From positions 21,694-85,693 of the IMG/VR virus record IMGVR_UViG_3300025115_000003: 64,000 nucleotides of DNA; one strand, given 5' to 3'. Every line of letters starts with the position of its first letter. The first letter of the stretch is position 1. A program made the translations under genes and the position numbers. The notes beneath the pieces are model-generated. The model worked only from the letters and a program-made list of their open reading frames with translations. It ran no database searches and had not been told where the DNA came from. Origin of the DNA: a virus. This document shows positions 35,301 through 45,945 of the stretch, one piece after another.

Positions 35301-38300
35301 TTTGTAGCAGTTCAGTTATCCTATCAACTAAAGACTTATTATTTTTATTATACATAAGTCTTACTCTAAGTCTATTTACAGGTTCATCATATAAATTAGA
35401 ATTACCTGAATAAGCATATTGTCTAATAAAAGTAAGAACTTTATTAAACTTATCTTGACTTAAAATATCTGATTCATAGAAAGATTTAAGATTAGCCATA
35501 ACGCTCTCTACTACATAAGAATCAAATCCTAATACAGAAGAAGTAGCTCTACCTAATCTAATACTATTAAATATATAGTGACCATATTCAGTATATAAAC
35601 CATAATCTTTACCATCTTTTCCTTCTCTTTTTGTATTAAAGAATATAGAATTAATGTTTTTGAAATTAGGATTAATATAATTGTAATCTTGCATAGAAGA
35701 AGAAAGCATATCTTGATAAATGATACCTGAATAATTCTTTCCTAATCCTTCTTTAGATAAAGTTAATGTTACCTTACGAATTTTATCTAATTCTTCAAAG
35801 TAGTTTTCAATTTTAGCAAAACTATCTAATATAACTAACTGTTGAGTAATATAATTATAATCATCTTTCCATTCTCTATTAGCTTTTAGTTCATCAACGG
35901 TAAATGTAGTTTTCTTTTGTATATCTTCTGGGATAGGAATCTGTTTAAGTAAGTCTACATATCTATCTTTTACAGCAGCTATAGCTAATTGTTTAGCTTT
36001 ATGATTAGTCAAACGAGGGCTATCGTTCTTTAACGAAAATGCTTGCCCTACAATATGTTTAATAACTGGTTGATTAATATATGCTAATATTTGAGTAATA
36101 TTTAATGCATTATTATCTGAATCTTTTAAAATAGACAATAGAATAGAAGCACCTGCTGTCATTTCATTAATATTAATATACCCCGCAATTGGATTATTTG
36201 CATTATCAATTACAGCATTCATCAACATTACTAAATTATTAGAAGTAGTTCTTTCTTGACCATCATATTCAGATATACCAATATCACTAAGTTTGGATAA
36301 TTTAAGACCCTCAAAGATACGAATATCATCATTTACTATATCGCCATTAGCATTTTCTTTAGTTAATCTAATATCTTCTTTTCCTTCAAATATTGCATAT
36401 AAGGTATTATAATTAGCATATACTGAAATAAGATCTGCTCCAGATTGTTGGCTAATATATGAATCTCTCTGATATATCCAACTATTTATATCTCTATATT
36501 TAACAGGAATATAATCTTTTGCTTCTTCATAAATATCTGCAAAATCAATAGATGTAGTCATTTTATCATATACCTCTGGATTTAATAATACAGATTTATG
36601 TATATCTATATAATTATTTATAAGTTTATTTCTTTCTGTAAATTTACGATCTCTTATACTAACTAATTCCCATTTTTTAGAAGCTAAACTTTTAATTTGT
36701 TCAGTTAATCTTTCCGTAAGTTGTGAAAATCTAACTATTTTTCCATCTTTAAGATTACTAATCTGTAATTGTATATTATCTAACTTAATAAATAGTTGAT
36801 CTAATTCAGCTTCAATTTGAACTAATTCTTCTTCTGTATTAGGCTTACGATTAGATATGTAATCTATTTCACCTTTTATCTTATTGTATTTAGATAAGAT
36901 TTTATAAGTATTAGAATCTTTATTTATTTCAGTAGCAACTAAATCATTTAGTTCTTGAGATGCTTTATCTCTTTGTTCAACGTTTAATTTAATAGAAAGT
37001 TCTATCTTTTCCCATGTATCATTTAATTCTGTTTCATCTTCTTTGACAATGGCTAAACTTCTATCTAAAGGATTATAATAATATTCTTTTAGATATGAAT
37101 AAAGTTTATCAATATCAAAGTCAGAACCCATTTGATATACAATCTCAGAAGGTACTATTACAGTATCCTTAATAGATTTAGGTAAGAAACCTACAATTTC
37201 AAAAGGTAACATATTACCATGATCTTGATTAGGAATCCTAAATCCAATACCTTCTAATAACTCTTTAGGTAATTTATTTATATCAATTGTAACTTTACCA
37301 TTTTCATCAGTAGTCATAAACATACCAATATCTAAATCTTTTCCGTAATTATCTTTGAAATTCCAAGTTACAATTATTTGAGCAGGCTTAACTACTTTAC
37401 CATCCTTTTTAACAAAAGACAAACCTTTACTTAAATCTACTCCAGCTACAGGAATAATAGATTCTGTATAATTATTAATATCTGTTTGAATATCTACAGG
37501 TTGAAAATCTATTCCAGGTATTTGTACCCAAGAATTACCTGGTATCTTATGTTTAACTAATTGCTTATTAATTATACTATAAAGAAGGGATTCTATTCTA
37601 TGTAATTCAGAGTTATATATAAAAGGTAATACAAAAGTTTTACTTTCTTGATCTAATTTAAGAGCCTTAATAGATTCAGTTTCCCATTGTCTACTATTAG
37701 CCTCTTCTAATAATATATTTTTTATTTTATTTAAATCTGTAAAGATAAACTCATCAGTAAACTTATCTATAGTTATGCCTAATTTTTCTTGTAAACTTTC
37801 GATACCTAAATCAAATAATCTTTTACGTATCCATTCTTTTTCTAATTCTAATTCTTCTCCAGTATAGGTATTTCCATTGTATTCAAATCCTTCTACTCTT
37901 CTTAAACCAGAAAATAAACCTCTGTTAACTTGAGTAACAGTTAATATTTTAGTTTTACTATGTGGACTAATTGTGTTTAATCCATCAAATTGTCTATCGT
38001 GAATAGATATATAATCTGATGCATCAAGGTTATTTAAATTTTCATTAATATTACCTCTTTCATATAAAGGAAATACTGCATTATCTTTTACTTTAACTGC
38101 TGAACTATAAGACAATCTTTGAATATTATTATCTTTCATAAATTGTCTAATGGCTACTAACTTAGGACTACCTTTTACTACTTGTGGCAATAGTCCAAAA
38201 TATGAAGATTTAGTTAAATCGGGATAAATAGTATCTTCCGTAGAAGAATATACATTAGTAAAACTAATAGGTTTAAGTACTTGAATGGGTATATCTAAAT

Positions 38301-41300
38301 CACTAATTTTGTAATTATCTGGGTCTTTTGCAATACGCTCCATTACTTTATCATATTGCGACTTAGTAATTACATCATAAGATAATAATATTTTAAAATA
38401 TTCAGTGTCTTCTAACCATTCAAATCCATCAGTAGATGTAATATTTTTATATCCTCTTTTTTTAAGTTCTTCAATAGTAGAATTATAATCAGGATCATTA
38501 ACTACAATCCTATTATATTGACCACTTAAATTACCTACTGCATAAGGAGTTAATGCACTTTTTAATCTCTTTTGCATAGCTTCAGCAGTAGCACTATAAT
38601 CAATAATTTCTCCTTGAGCTTTAGTAAAATGAGCAGGATCATTAACTGTAAGTAAATGTTGATCTATATTAAAGAAATAATTATTTAAAGCAAAATCTGC
38701 AATGGCATATTTATACAATCTATTACCAAAATAAGATGTAGCTTTAGTAACTTTTGCTAAATATCTATTGTCCATATACTTAGACCGCAAATAACCATTT
38801 TGTACAGTTATTGTACCAGAGTTAATAAAATCTAATTCGGTAGAAGTTACTAGTTGAGTTAAATGTCTCCTTAATAATTTTTTAATTACATTAATTGTAT
38901 CTCTATTAATATTTAATACATCATTAGTATAAAGAATATCATACTCTTGTTGTGAAATAAATGAAGTACCAATACGAGGTTTAAGGTTTTGATAATCTAA
39001 CCAACCATGTAAAATAAATCTTTCTGCTCCTTTATTGTAAGTTTGAGATTTAGTAGATTGTATTTTAGACCTAAATCTTATTATCCTTTTATACTCTCCT
39101 TTTACATAGTTAAAAGCATAATCTATCAATTCAGGACTTAATTCTAACTCACCTGATTCATTAATCTTTATTCCAGTAACAAGGTTATTAATAGCTTTAG
39201 GTCTGGTTATTTCAAATACAGGGGTTTGTGAACTATCGCCATATGTAATACCTATCATATAAGCATTTCTATAGCCTTGATTTTGAAATAGATTTAAAGC
39301 CATAGTATTCTGAGAAGTATTAACTGCTCCACCACGTTCTAATACAGTTGCATCAATACCTGCCATTTTAGACAAAGTGAGTGCATCAAAGTAATGTAAA
39401 TTAAAGGTCAAATTTTGCCCCCTGTCGCTTTGTAGGGAACGTAAGAAAGGACTAAATTTTGAAATAGATGTTTGGAGTAGTTGATTTAATAAAGTGCTGT
39501 CAGATTGCTTAATTTGGGCTATAATAGAGGACAAACGGTTATACTTTCGTACAGTCCATATATTATCATTATTACTATTCCTTGTACTTAAAGAATATAC
39601 TACAGAATTATTTCTATAGAATTGTTTGCTTAATGGTACAATATATTGATCATATAAAGTACCTGAGAAATTAAATTTATTATCAATAAATGGCTCATTG
39701 ATAACAGTAGCATCTTCTAAAGTTCTAAGTAATTCTCCAAGAAAACTTGCTATAGTATTATTTTTGTAATAGGGATATAATATATTAGCATTCCAAACAC
39801 TATTACTTGATTTATTTTGAATCTGTGCTTTTTTAGAATCAATAAAAGTTTTAAAACTATCTAAATCTATATTAAGTCCAAGTTTAGACAAAGAACCTAA
39901 TATTTTATTTAAGTATTCATCTGAAGTAAAAGCTGTTTTAGGTCGTTTAGCCTTATCTTGTAAATCATACAACTCCTTTTGCTCTTTATAGTAAGTTCTA
40001 AATTCAGTAGCTACTTCTTCTACTAAGGCAGAATTAATAGAAGGAATATCAATTCCATCTACAGTAGTATAATTAATTAAGTTAGAACTTTTGATTCCTT
40101 CAACCCATTGAGCAATTACTCCTTTGTATCCATTAGTAGCTGATAATTCAGAATTAACATATCTATAACCTACAAGTTCTTCATCGTAATATACTGGATA
40201 TCTTAAAGTTTTAATTGAATCATTTCTTGACTGAATAATATTATTTACAAATAAAGTTTTAAATGATGTAGCTGAATCAGTAGATTTAAGAGATTTTAAT
40301 TTATTTATAACATTTAAATATACAGGTTTAACTTTTGCTCTATCTTCTAATATAGCTATGGCTTCATCTAAATTAGTAGCTTGACCTGCTATATCTATAA
40401 GTAAATGATCATATAAATAATCTATATCAGCAGGAACTTTAAATCCTAAACTATTTCTTTTACTTACTACTTTACCATCTTCATTAAAATCTAATTGATT
40501 AACTGTAGATAACATTAATCTAAATTTACCACTATGTAAACGAGGATCAATAGTTGCTTCTAAGTGAGGAGAATATTTAATTCTTTCATACATATTATCT
40601 TCTTCACCAGCAATTAAATCTTCTTCATTTACCATACCTCTATCTTTAGCTAAATCATAAAGATATTTAACTACTCTATCGTAGTTAGGTAATATTCTAT
40701 TAAATGCATCTATTGAAGAATCTAATCTTTCTTGAGTATTAATACCCAATAAGGCTAAATAAGGCTCTTGTTTTTCAGTTAGATTATTAATATCTGCTTC
40801 TTTAATAATATCAAATACTTCTTCTAATAAAGTTCTTATTGATTCAATAGATTTAGATAAATTGTTATTATCTACGTTTGCATCTTTATTTAATATATTA
40901 TCTATAACTCTACCGAATAAATAATTAACTACATCTTCTTGTTCAGATAAACTATTAAATACATCAGTAAGATAATTTTGCTGAATAATTCCAAATTCAG
41001 TTGAGTCATAATTAACTTCTCCTGGAGTAAATGCTATAGAATAACTTGAATCATCTTCATCAAATAAAGGTTTATGAGTATCTTCTACCTCTTTTGTATC
41101 TATAACTTCAACTACGGTATCAGAAACTTCATATTCTCCAAAATAATCTTCAAGGACACCTGGTGTTTCTAATCCATCTATTCTAAATTGAGTTTCAAAT
41201 TGAGCCAAAGGAATACGAGAAGATTCATATTTAAGTGTACCATTAATAGTAGTAGTCAATACATCTTTAATAAAATCATTGTATCTTGGATAACTATAGG

Positions 41301-44300
41301 CTTTAGTTAATCTTTTTCCAGCTGAATCATAAACAGGTAAATTAAATTCACCTGATGTATTAATCTTATCTAATTTAACAGAAAGTGGAGTAAAAGATAA
41401 AGTTTTAGTTAATGCCTCTATATACTCATCCAAAGATATTTCAACTGGAGCATTAGAACCAGATACAGTTTTAGTAAATTTAACTTTAGTTTTTGAAGGA
41501 TAGTAGTTATAATAAGTTTCATCAGCTGCTACTCCAAATACTAAATTACCGTATTTATCTTTACCAAAGAAACCTTTCTTTCCATCTTTTTTATCTAAGT
41601 ATATTCTTTCTCTTACATTTACAAATTGGTCAAAAAATTCAACTAAATTATTATCTATATCTCTAAGAAAACTTTGATTTTCTAAAGTAGGATTAAGAAA
41701 CGCTCTTGTAACATTAATAATAGATTTAGCTATTTGAGCAGCCTTTAGATTTGTTTTACTATTTATATCTAAGGATGAACTATAAATAGGAACAAATTTA
41801 TCTTCTCCTCTAAATTTAAATAAAGCTAATAGTAAACCATTTGGTATTTCAGGCATAGTTTCTCTTTCAAGAAATGTATTAACACCTGTCATAATAGAAC
41901 CTGACTTAACAATACCAAAAGTATTAATATCAGGCATAGCATCTTTTACATGTTTACGTTCAATAACAGGTCTATTTCTGCTATCTAATACTACTTTTCC
42001 TTTTTCATATCTTACATTCGATTGAGTCCAACCACCTTCAACTCCAGTTAATTTACCATATACTTCTTTACCTTCTGTTAACATATTATAAATATGTTTA
42101 CGTATAGCTTTAGTATTTTTTATTTGATGGGGTAAATTAGGTATAGTCACACCTCCACCTATTGAAACATCTGGAGCAACATTGTTTATTATCCAATCTA
42201 AATTATGAATCCATGTATCTGTATCAATCCACTTTCCATCTTTTTTTAATTGAATTTTAATATGCATTTTATTATTGATATAATTTTCATCTGCATCCTT
42301 TTTAATAGAATCTTCTTCTCTTGGATCAAATACATATCTTAACTCTGAGCCTATTGGAGCAAGTTGTAAATCATATTTTCTATCTATAAGATCATTATCT
42401 ATAGTATGTTTGATTCCTCCTACATCTTCAATATATTTAATACCTACGTATGCAGCAGCAGTTGCTCCATCTATTATTTTATATGGAAAGTCTTTATTAG
42501 TTGGAACTCTTTTACCTTTTATTACTTTAGCTCTTATATAATCATAATGTATATTTTCAGAAACTACTACTGTATCTATACGGTAATCTTCAAATTCTTC
42601 TTCTGGAAAGGATAAGTTTTCTATATCCTGTTTCTTTTTATACGCTTCTTGTAATTTTATTGCTTTTTCGTTATATTTTTTTCTAACTATTTCTTGAGGA
42701 GAAGGTATAAATCTCATCTTTCCATTAACAACTTCTCCCGTTCCTTCTCTTGATTGGTAATAGTGATGGATTAATTCAGCAAGGGATATAGCCTCTTGAA
42801 CATCCTCTGGTGCTATCCATGCTTTTGGATTCCTTAAAATCTCACCTACATGCGATTTTTTAATAGGATTTAATTCAGCTGGACTTATTTGATATTTAGT
42901 AGCTACTTTATTTATTAAAGAAAGTAATCGTGTAATAGCATCCTCCTCTGAAATTAATTCATCCAATTCCTTTTGCATTTCCATCCGCAATTCCACAAGA
43001 CTTTCTTCTAATTCTTCTTTAGGGGATAAACTTGTATCATCAGCTTCAATTGGAGTTTCATCAGTAATAATATCTTCTACGTGTTGAACATTCTTTAGTG
43101 CTCTATCCATAACAAAAGCAGAGCCATCTAAAAAATCATAATATGAAGTAAATATACCTAACACTTGTTGTTTTTGAGCATCAGATAATTTGCTATTTTT
43201 AATAGCATCCATATCATTCTTAACTTTAGCTAATTCTTCTTGGAGCATAGCTAAGTTTTCAGGAGAATTAATATTAGCAGTTTCTTTAATTTTGTTTGCA
43301 AAAATAGTATTAAATTTATTATCTTTAAATAAAGTATATAGAGTATTGCCTTCTACAAGACCACTAGTTAATTTATAATTATAAATATCAATTGGTTCTT
43401 GTGTAGGAGTTTGTTTAGTATTTGATTGCTGAGGATTGGGAGTAGACCCTTTAGGAAAAGATGATGATGAAGGGGGAGAATCCTTATCTGCCTTCGTATC
43501 TGGTTTCACTGCATCATCAATTTCTGGAACTTCTTCTACCACTTCATCCGATTGGGCATCTTCTTTTCCTGTGGGTTTTTTACCCTTTTTAGCATTTTCT
43601 ATTTCTTCTTTATTCCTTTTTTCTTCTGCTAATTTATTCTTACGTAATTCTGCTGCTATTTTTACATTAGGGTCACTTGAAGTTGCAGCAATTTTATCTA
43701 TTTCTTGAGGAGTAGTTGTAATTCCAATTTCCTTAATTATATCAGATACCTTATCTTTATAATCATTTAATACTCTATCTTTGTAACTTTTTAGTTTATC
43801 CTTATCAGAAATAAATTGTTTGTATAAAGCATCTGTAGTATTTAACATACTTGTTGATAAACTTTTATCCCTATTTAAAGCAATAAGAGTAGATTCAACA
43901 GAAGATTGATTATTTAAATAATCCATTAGTGGATTAACTATAGTAGATTCTTGTTGTCCAGAGAAACTTACGTTTAATTCTCCTTTGTCATTAACATTTG
44001 TAGTTATATTTGGTCCCTTATCTTCTGTAGAACTTGGTACATATTTACTTTTAGTGTATTGTTCTATGTCCCTTTTAATTTCATGTGTAAGTAATTCGCT
44101 TTCTTGATTTATTCTTTCTATCCTCTTTGATATTTCTTCTTTGGTTTCATTTGTAGTTTCGCTTCTACTATTAATATTAGGCAAAGATAAATAGTCATTC
44201 ATTGCTTCTCTGACTAATTCTCTATTAATTTTAATTTGCCTATGTTTATCTTTTAAACTTTTTAAAGGGTGATTTGCTTCATCTTTAGTATATTTTTCTT

Positions 44301-45942
44301 CTGCAATACTTATTGCTTCATCAAGTTCTTTTATGTTTTGACGAGATAGTATATTATTAGCTTTTAATCCTAATAGTAATTCTTTAGCTAAAGGGTCATT
44401 TTGATAGCCTATAGATAAATCATTATATGCTGATTCATAATCTAGAGCTAAAGTTTTATACAATTCAGCTTTTTCTTTATAATCATTTCCAAATCCTAAT
44501 TTGGCAGCATCTTCTTTAGACGCTTTGCTTATACCATCTAATATATTAATAACATTTTCAGTAGTACCTGTCTCAAAGGCAGGTCTAACAATAGTATTTA
44601 AAAAGTCTAATTTATTAGCTTGTTCAAATTTTTCAGGATTAAGTAATGTTTCTGCTTGTGTTCTTAATTGTTCATAAGACTTTTTTCTTGCCCCAGTTGA
44701 TAATATGTGAGATATAGTTTGCATACCTGCTCCACCTATAAAACCAGACAGACCTTCTGTTAATCCTTCGTATGAACCTACATGTTCTAAATATCTAATT
44801 ACTCCTGGTCTATAATCTTGATTAGTTCCAGTAGCTATATCTGTATTTCTTCTTGCTTCATTTTCGATAAAGCCTGTATTTACTTCTTGTAAATATTCTG
44901 ATATACCAGATTTAAGAAAATCTTGTCCTGCAACTTTAGCTTTAAATAAAGGGCTCATTCGAGCAGCTTTAGCCATATCTTCAGTTAATGCTCCAACTGC
45001 CTTAGGAGAAAATGCTCTACTTCCCCCCATATATTTAAATAAAGTAATATATTCTACTAATTCAAGAGGAATATTAAATTTACCTCTCTTTACTACTTGT
45101 TCTGCTAAATCAGCAGCTTCTTTCATAGATTGAGTATATGCTGAATTATTTAATTCAGAAGTTAATCTATTATACTCATTTGTATCTATTAAACCTGCGT
45201 CTAATTTCGCATTTAATGTTTCTAAACCTTTGGTTACTTTATCCGCAAATAATTTTTCTTTACTTTCTGCAAAAGTTTCTACAGCACTTCTCATATGCTC
45301 ATTATAATTCATGGCAGTAACAGACAGTAAGGGAGCAGCTATATTACGAGCTTTAGTTGCAGCTAATGTTTCTCCTAATATTGCTTCAAATAATCTACTA
45401 CCTTTTAACATAGAATGTGCTACTTTAGTTCCTACCATACCAGGAACAAAATAACCTAAGCTCTTTAGTATTTGATCTCCATTCTTTAAAAACCAATCAG
45501 AAGAACCTATTGTTGGTTTATCATCTTTTGTATAAATAGGTAAAGCTCTATCTAATGATTCTTCTTGTTTAATTAACCAATTATTAAAAGCATTACCGTA
45601 TTCTGTTTCTACTTCATTTACAGAAGTAAACATTTGCTCAAAGTCTAATAGGTAACCAAACGGTTCAACTACAGAAATACCAGCTTTAGCTATACCTCTT
45701 GTGAGCATATTACCTAATTTATCTACATTAGGTTGTTGTTCTGCTCTATTTTCTAACAACATTCTATATTCTTCTGATTCAGTAAATCCAACAGAGGGTA
45801 TATATCCTCTATCATATCTACTAAAATCATCAACCCTGATAGACCTTGCCAGTCTATCAGGATCACCCAATTTAAAATTCTTATCTTTTAATTCATCGGC
45901 TTGTTCTTTTAACTTACCGATATTTAATTTTAAATCTGACAT
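32302..45942 (-). CDS. virion RNA polymerase polyprotein (YonO-like, DFDID) with C-terminal effector-like domains
   Basis: This 4546-residue protein is among the largest expected in such a phage. The catalytic metal-binding motif of the single-chain, two-barrel RNA polymerase is QMGSDFDIDKLYSYL, with Asp 2941, 2943 and 2945. In crAss-like phages this enzyme is packaged and ejected to transcribe early genes. The first 900 or so residues are helical; a Pro/Ser-rich linker follows (about 800-850). After the polymerase come a zincin (LLHETNHAI, HETNH at 3888-3892), a DUF4326-like domain (KHFGNPFSHDP at about 4124-4134) and a YpsA/SLOG-like nucleotide-binding domain (RTGGQTGFDEAG, GGQTG at 4350-4354; LAPKGWTFR). 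Whether it is cleaved into subunits, perhaps by its own zincin, is unknown. The adjacent downstream gene starts right after its stop. Confidence 0.88.
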   Translation of the reverse strand: MSDLKLNIGKLKEQADELKDKNFKLGDPDRLARSIRVDDFSRYDRGYIPSVGFTESEEYRMLLENRAEQQPNVDKLGNMLTRGIAKAGISVVEPFGYLLDFEQMFTSVNEVETEYGNAFNNWLIKQEESLDRALPIYTKDDKPTIGSSDWFLKNGDQILKSLGYFVPGMVGTKVAHSMLKGSRLFEAILGETLAATKARNIAAPLLSVTAMNYNEHMRSAVETFAESKEKLFADKVTKGLETLNAKLDAGLIDTNEYNRLTSELNNSAYTQSMKEAADLAEQVVKRGKFNIPLELVEYITLFKYMGGSRAFSPKAVGALTEDMAKAARMSPLFKAKVAGQDFLKSGISEYLQEVNTGFIENEARRNTDIATGTNQDYRPGVIRYLEHVGSYEGLTEGLSGFIGGAGMQTISHILSTGARKKSYEQLRTQAETLLNPEKFEQANKLDFLNTIVRPAFETGTTENVINILDGISKASKEDAAKLGFGNDYKEKAELYKTLALDYESAYNDLSIGYQNDPLAKELLLGLKANNILSRQNIKELDEAISIAEEKYTKDEANHPLKSLKDKHRQIKINRELVREAMNDYLSLPNINSRSETTNETKEEISKRIERINQESELLTHEIKRDIEQYTKSKYVPSSTEDKGPNITTNVNDKGELNVSFSGQQESTIVNPLMDYLNNQSSVESTLIALNRDKSLSTSMLNTTDALYKQFISDKDKLKSYKDRVLNDYKDKVSDIIKEIGITTTPQEIDKIAATSSDPNVKIAAELRKNKLAEEKRNKEEIENAKKGKKPTGKEDAQSDEVVEEVPEIDDAVKPDTKADKDSPPSSSSFPKGSTPNPQQSNTKQTPTQEPIDIYNYKLTSGLVEGNTLYTLFKDNKFNTIFANKIKETANINSPENLAMLQEELAKVKNDMDAIKNSKLSDAQKQQVLGIFTSYYDFLDGSAFVMDRALKNVQHVEDIITDETPIEADDTSLSPKEELEESLVELRMEMQKELDELISEEDAITRLLSLINKVATKYQISPAELNPIKKSHVGEILRNPKAWIAPEDVQEAISLAELIHHYYQSREGTGEVVNGKMRFIPSPQEIVRKKYNEKAIKLQEAYKKKQDIENLSFPEEEFEDYRIDTVVVSENIHYDYIRAKVIKGKRVPTNKDFPYKIIDGATAAAYVGIKYIEDVGGIKHTIDNDLIDRKYDLQLAPIGSELRYVFDPREEDSIKKDADENYINNKMHIKIQLKKDGKWIDTDTWIHNLDWIINNVAPDVSIGGGVTIPNLPHQIKNTKAIRKHIYNMLTEGKEVYGKLTGVEGGWTQSNVRYEKGKVVLDSRNRPVIERKHVKDAMPDINTFGIVKSGSIMTGVNTFLERETMPEIPNGLLLALFKFRGEDKFVPIYSSSLDINSKTNLKAAQIAKSIINVTRAFLNPTLENQSFLRDIDNNLVEFFDQFVNVRERIYLDKKDGKKGFFGKDKYGNLVFGVAADETYYNYYPSKTKVKFTKTVSGSNAPVEISLDEYIEALTKTLSFTPLSVKLDKINTSGEFNLPVYDSAGKRLTKAYSYPRYNDFIKDVLTTTINGTLKYESSRIPLAQFETQFRIDGLETPGVLEDYFGEYEVSDTVVEVIDTKEVEDTHKPLFDEDDSSYSIAFTPGEVNYDSTEFGIIQQNYLTDVFNSLSEQEDVVNYLFGRVIDNILNKDANVDNNNLSKSIESIRTLLEEVFDIIKEADINNLTEKQEPYLALLGINTQERLDSSIDAFNRILPNYDRVVKYLYDLAKDRGMVNEEDLIAGEEDNMYERIKYSPHLEATIDPRLHSGKFRLMLSTVNQLDFNEDGKVVSKRNSLGFKVPADIDYLYDHLLIDIAGQATNLDEAIAILEDRAKVKPVYLNVINKLKSLKSTDSATSFKTLFVNNIIQSRNDSIKTLRYPVYYDEELVGYRYVNSELSATNGYKGVIAQWVEGIKSSNLINYTTVDGIDIPSINSALVEEVATEFRTYYKEQKELYDLQDKAKRPKTAFTSDEYLNKILGSLSKLGLNIDLDSFKTFIDSKKAQIQNKSSNSVWNANILYPYYKNNTIASFLGELLRTLEDATVINEPFIDNKFNFSGTLYDQYIVPLSKQFYRNNSVVYSLSTRNSNNDNIWTVRKYNRLSSIIAQIKQSDSTLLNQLLQTSISKFSPFLRSLQSDRGQNLTFNLHYFDALTLSKMAGIDATVLERGGAVNTSQNTMALNLFQNQGYRNAYMIGITYGDSSQTPVFEITRPKAINNLVTGIKINESGELELSPELIDYAFNYVKGEYKRIIRFRSKIQSTKSQTYNKGAERFILHGWLDYQNLKPRIGTSFISQQEYDILYTNDVLNINRDTINVIKKLLRRHLTQLVTSTELDFINSGTITVQNGYLRSKYMDNRYLAKVTKATSYFGNRLYKYAIADFALNNYFFNIDQHLLTVNDPAHFTKAQGEIIDYSATAEAMQKRLKSALTPYAVGNLSGQYNRIVVNDPDYNSTIEELKKRGYKNITSTDGFEWLEDTEYFKILLSYDVITKSQYDKVMERIAKDPDNYKISDLDIPIQVLKPISFTNVYSSTEDTIYPDLTKSSYFGLLPQVVKGSPKLVAIRQFMKDNNIQRLSYSSAVKVKDNAVFPLYERGNINENLNNLDASDYISIHDRQFDGLNTISPHSKTKILTVTQVNRGLFSGLRRVEGFEYNGNTYTGEELELEKEWIRKRLFDLGIESLQEKLGITIDKFTDEFIFTDLNKIKNILLEEANSRQWETESIKALKLDQESKTFVLPFIYNSELHRIESLLYSIINKQLVKHKIPGNSWVQIPGIDFQPVDIQTDINNYTESIIPVAGVDLSKGLSFVKKDGKVVKPAQIIVTWNFKDNYGKDLDIGMFMTTDENGKVTIDINKLPKELLEGIGFRIPNQDHGNMLPFEIVGFLPKSIKDTVIVPSEIVYQMGSDFDIDKLYSYLKEYYYNPLDRSLAIVKEDETELNDTWEKIELSIKLNVEQRDKASQELNDLVATEINKDSNTYKILSKYNKIKGEIDYISNRKPNTEEELVQIEAELDQLFIKLDNIQLQISNLKDGKIVRFSQLTERLTEQIKSLASKKWELVSIRDRKFTERNKLINNYIDIHKSVLLNPEVYDKMTTSIDFADIYEEAKDYIPVKYRDINSWIYQRDSYISQQSGADLISVYANYNTLYAIFEGKEDIRLTKENANGDIVNDDIRIFEGLKLSKLSDIGISEYDGQERTTSNNLVMLMNAVIDNANNPIAGYININEMTAGASILLSILKDSDNNALNITQILAYINQPVIKHIVGQAFSLKNDSPRLTNHKAKQLAIAAVKDRYVDLLKQIPIPEDIQKKTTFTVDELKANREWKDDYNYITQQLVILDSFAKIENYFEELDKIRKVTLTLSKEGLGKNYSGIIYQDMLSSSMQDYNYINPNFKNINSIFFNTKREGKDGKDYGLYTEYGHYIFNSIRLGRATSSVLGFDSYVVESVMANLKSFYESDILSQDKFNKVLTFIRQYAYSGNSNLYDEPVNRLRVRLMYNKNNKSLVDRITELLQNPKYKNNAFLNTLRLNKSVQYPFFDTINHNFGSKLGLDRRTIVNSLNNLLLDEDANVRKVAQDIVKYTFVLGQPVNANYRNDISFEYLESIGFFDVLRTTELDPNHIFKAYIQHNPDQTPDIKLNKIDPKLKIVDSFGTVTDFTYSTTNIPPLFFHTTSTETITSNNISKEYTVTHLYQLQAGVINGKDSNFYKYKKIPVLGGFNIDGLNFVEANAISPDSLSIIGLNNMGVKANQPQVIKTETEEKPNKQQSFVNLFLEKPTLKAALDKVKSNNRVNAHNRQLATIYSRVLERRDIDVPITIDNDMNVKGRFNSKGIQINLAKHSTGKMSIDDKIMTLLHETNHAILRKTLVNWDIDRKLNSAEENVLVTRIDNIRKWIISELKASDRYFDRNLKAAENYLSTIHKIEKGEDVILPKLTATQFQYINLLSNTEFVAKALEGGTFSEILNNIIRKEGSILDEIKEIAKEIVRRVLAVFNIKVNPNSALEATISAAFDLILVNLEPKVNTESKFENTQEGNTPKSEAEEIYSKLGNKTVSKNVRIENWSSLKDQTSPFTNAYGIIVHIISTRIKNSNKHFGNPFSHDPAGKTQGLIKTENIKEAVEKYIDWVINSQDTRAEWIREKLKSGELKDKSILYYKELGEPSHATALDYLINKYDWNNQQDTKDIDFQEDQSTGYKERTVKNASADATIAFAYNFNSAGEKLTKKSVLEQNKKYIALNVPKKTETSNIETANFKTQVKTIVDALNSVNAKTLNIAGNGIYTMKDAGWNQEEIDLMTYKILKEVIESPDLKNKIENIRTGGQTGFDEAGAKAGMRLGIPTTILAPKGWTFRNIEGKDISNEQQFKDRFVTKSQSSSTQSSQLDLFSEFNIDDSNQLNLFSNNIPRNHKYRPVPFLIAYRYYQEYKLLNNEGKLKKIPYKNAVNWASILNQGNKYKFKFGVRPVQNGLFNVVLLNTDPNSVDNLYTDDGNIVSDFGITQSMWNEMSTAEKETFLKCN

Positions 45943-45945
45943 ATG